Shown piece after piece: positions 63,062 through 64,000 of a DNA stretch of 64,000 bases. The notes beneath the pieces were generated by a model, which saw nothing but the letters and a program-made list of their open reading frames with translations, made no database searches and had not been told where the DNA came from. The position numbers and the translations under genes were made by a program. The stretch is from Kineosporia mesophila (GTDB lineage: Bacteria; Actinomycetota; Actinomycetes; Actinomycetales; Kineosporiaceae), in the NCBI RefSeq assembly GCF_021129235.1, contig NZ_JAJOMA010000013.1, forward strand, positions 124,001 to 188,000. Direction: 5' to 3'. The first letter of the stretch is position 1; each line of letters begins with the position of its first letter.

Positions 63062-63680
63062 GAGATCTCGATTCCGCCCGTCACCGTCGCCGAACTCGGT
63101 ACTTCTCCGCGTGGCTGGGATGCGCGGTTCAACCACGACGTGCCCGCGGTTCGATCCACCCGTCGTCCGGCCCGTTCGCTGCCACCGCCACTACGACCCT
63201 CCGCTCGCGCCCCCGGATCGTGCCGCACCGTTACATCTTGCTCACGCATAGGTTTAATTAAGAGTGATTAGAGCGCAATATGACCTTTTGTGCACCTGGC
63301 GAGTGCAACGAGCGTTCGCCGAGGAGGGTGGACAGGGAAGTCCTGAGATGTGGGCTGCTCAAGCGCCCCCTGAGTTGAGTGCGGTGAGAGTGCGCGTCGA
63401 GGCGCGGGTCAGCCTGCGTGGTGGCGCGTGGCCGACCCCCTTCTCTTGTCCGTGATCATGCAAAACCTACCCAAACTTCTAGAACTCTTGCGGAGGGAGT
63501 TCTAGAACGCCGGGGAGGTTTTGCATGATCACGAAGGGGATGGGGGGTGGCGCGTTCCCGCCCGGCGAGCCCCCGACGAAGGGGGGCGCAGAGGAAGAGA
63601 GCACGGTTGCGTGCTCCTCGCCTGGGGAACTCGAGGGAGGCCGACGGCGTCAGCCAGTCGGGCCGTCCCTCATTGTCGGG
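63062..63680. other. Intergenic region containing palindrome copy 4
   Basis: Around 63240-63290 the sequence becomes markedly AT-rich (GTTTAATTAAGAGTGATTAGAG), suggesting a promoter or replication-neutral spacer. The palindrome occupies 63451-63533. No gene is supported elsewhere in this stretch. Confidence 0.5.
63451..63533. repeat. Long intergenic palindrome, copy 4
   Basis: Arms of 22 bases (63451-63472 and 63512-63533) begin CGTGATCATGCAAAACCT and differ by one base; the left arm has CTACCC where the right complements CTCCCC. Two TTCTAGAAC cores lie inside. It sits between two leftward genes. Confidence 0.93.
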
Positions 63681-64000
63681 TCAGTCGTTGGGACTGCGGT
63701 GCCGGCGGCGGGCCGAGAGGTCGATGATCGCCTGGCGGGACGTGGAAGGGCCGGACTGGTCGCGGTTACCGGTGCCCGGGAGCTGGCCCTGGTCGTCGCG
63801 CACGTCGATCTCGTCGTCCTCGGACCAGCCGGTGCCCTTCCGCGGGCCCGCACCCCACGGGTCGGCTGCGGAGGGACGCCAGGGGGCCTGGGACTCGTCC
63901 GGGGTGTTGCTGTACGGCGAGGGGGCGGCCGGCGGGGGCGGAGCCGGGGCGGCGGGGAGCGCGGGCAGAGCCGACTGGGAGCCGTTCGGGTAGGCGCCAC
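63681..64000 (-). CDS. Hypothetical proline-rich protein, truncated by window edge
   Basis: The C-terminal ~106 residues read PNGSQSALPALPAAPAPPPPAAP, then WGAGPRKGTGWSEDDEIDVRDDQGQLPG and SGPSTSRQAIIDLSARRRHRSPND before a TGA at 63683-63681. The frame is open to the window end, so the start lies beyond it. The Pro/Ala-rich linker followed by an acidic patch and a basic tail suggests a disordered region of a larger protein. It is not recognised. A competing frame here is arginine/threonine-rich and looks like a shadow. Confidence 0.6.
   Translation of the reverse strand, partial: GAYPNGSQSALPALPAAPAPPPPAAPSPYSNTPDESQAPWRPSAADPWGAGPRKGTGWSEDDEIDVRDDQGQLPGTGNRDQSGPSTSRQAIIDLSARRRHRSPND

Noticed and set aside
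1-64000. tRNA, rRNA, CRISPR array, integrase or transposase genes
   Set aside because: None was seen on reading both strands. Dispersed palindromes exist, but without regular spacers or adjacent cas genes, so they are not CRISPR.
63650-64000. Arginine/proline/threonine-rich minus-strand frame at the window end
   Set aside because: A different minus-strand frame, open to the window edge and stopping at 63681, gives a sequence with an acidic patch and a plausible C-terminus, so the other is treated as a shadow.

Overview
The window is chromosomal DNA from a very GC-rich actinobacterium. The evidence is strongly G/C-biased third codon positions, frequent GTG and TTG starts, a mycothiol gene (mshB), DinB-type mycothiol-transferase relatives, a probable F420-type deazaflavin reductase domain, and gene neighbourhoods known from Actinobacteria: fumC/DUF4245/xseB/xseA/ispH, rmuC/ychF, lpqW-like/typA, mshB, fdxA/dapC and dapD/dapE. 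The order Kineosporiales is a guess only. No rRNA, tRNA, CRISPR array, prophage or insertion sequence was seen.

Layout. 1-5 kb: the 3' end of a cis-prenyltransferase gene, a PIN-PhoH protein, and two tandem exported transglycosylase-like proteins. 5-13 kb: class II fumarase, a 58-residue membrane protein, beta-carbonic anhydrase, an unknown membrane protein, class I fumarase, a PfkB sugar kinase, a DUF4245 protein and a decapitated TetR gene. 13-18 kb: xseB and xseA separated by a lower-GC overlapping gene pair that looks toxin-antitoxin-like, then ispH and a formaldehyde dehydrogenase. 18-33 kb is accessory: a DJ-1/nitroreductase fusion with a divergent, unusually interrupted LysR gene, rmuC, ychF, a hydrolase, an epimerase, a frameshifted phosphatase, a macro-domain protein, a second frameshifted gene, a crystallin-J1-like protein, a GH128-like glucanase, SDR/TetR, DinB and an MFS exporter with its TetR regulator.

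33-47 kb: a cysteine-desulfurase-like enzyme with a small Cys/His protein, an LpqW-like lipoprotein, a PCD-VOC fusion, a Nudix hydrolase, typA, and a five-gene oligopeptide ABC importer. 47-56 kb: mshB, a divergent FtsH-like membrane protease, a flavin reductase, a CheY-like regulator divergent from a 1310-residue hybrid histidine kinase, and a GNAT protein. 56-64 kb: fdxA-dapC, citrate synthase, a lysozyme-like membrane protein, dapD and dapE (diaminopimelate/lysine pathway), and two proline-rich unknowns, the last cut by the window edge.

Common themes are the TCA cycle (two fumarases, citrate synthase), cell-wall precursor supply and remodelling (cis-prenyltransferase, dapC/D/E, three lysozyme-fold proteins, a glucanase), and redox or thiol metabolism (mshB, formaldehyde dehydrogenase, DinB, flavin reductase). 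Two observations stand out. One is a family of long intergenic palindromes built on GTTCTAGAAC and GTGATCATGCA, with three full copies and one half copy. The other is the candidate toxin-antitoxin-like pair that splits xseA from xseB.
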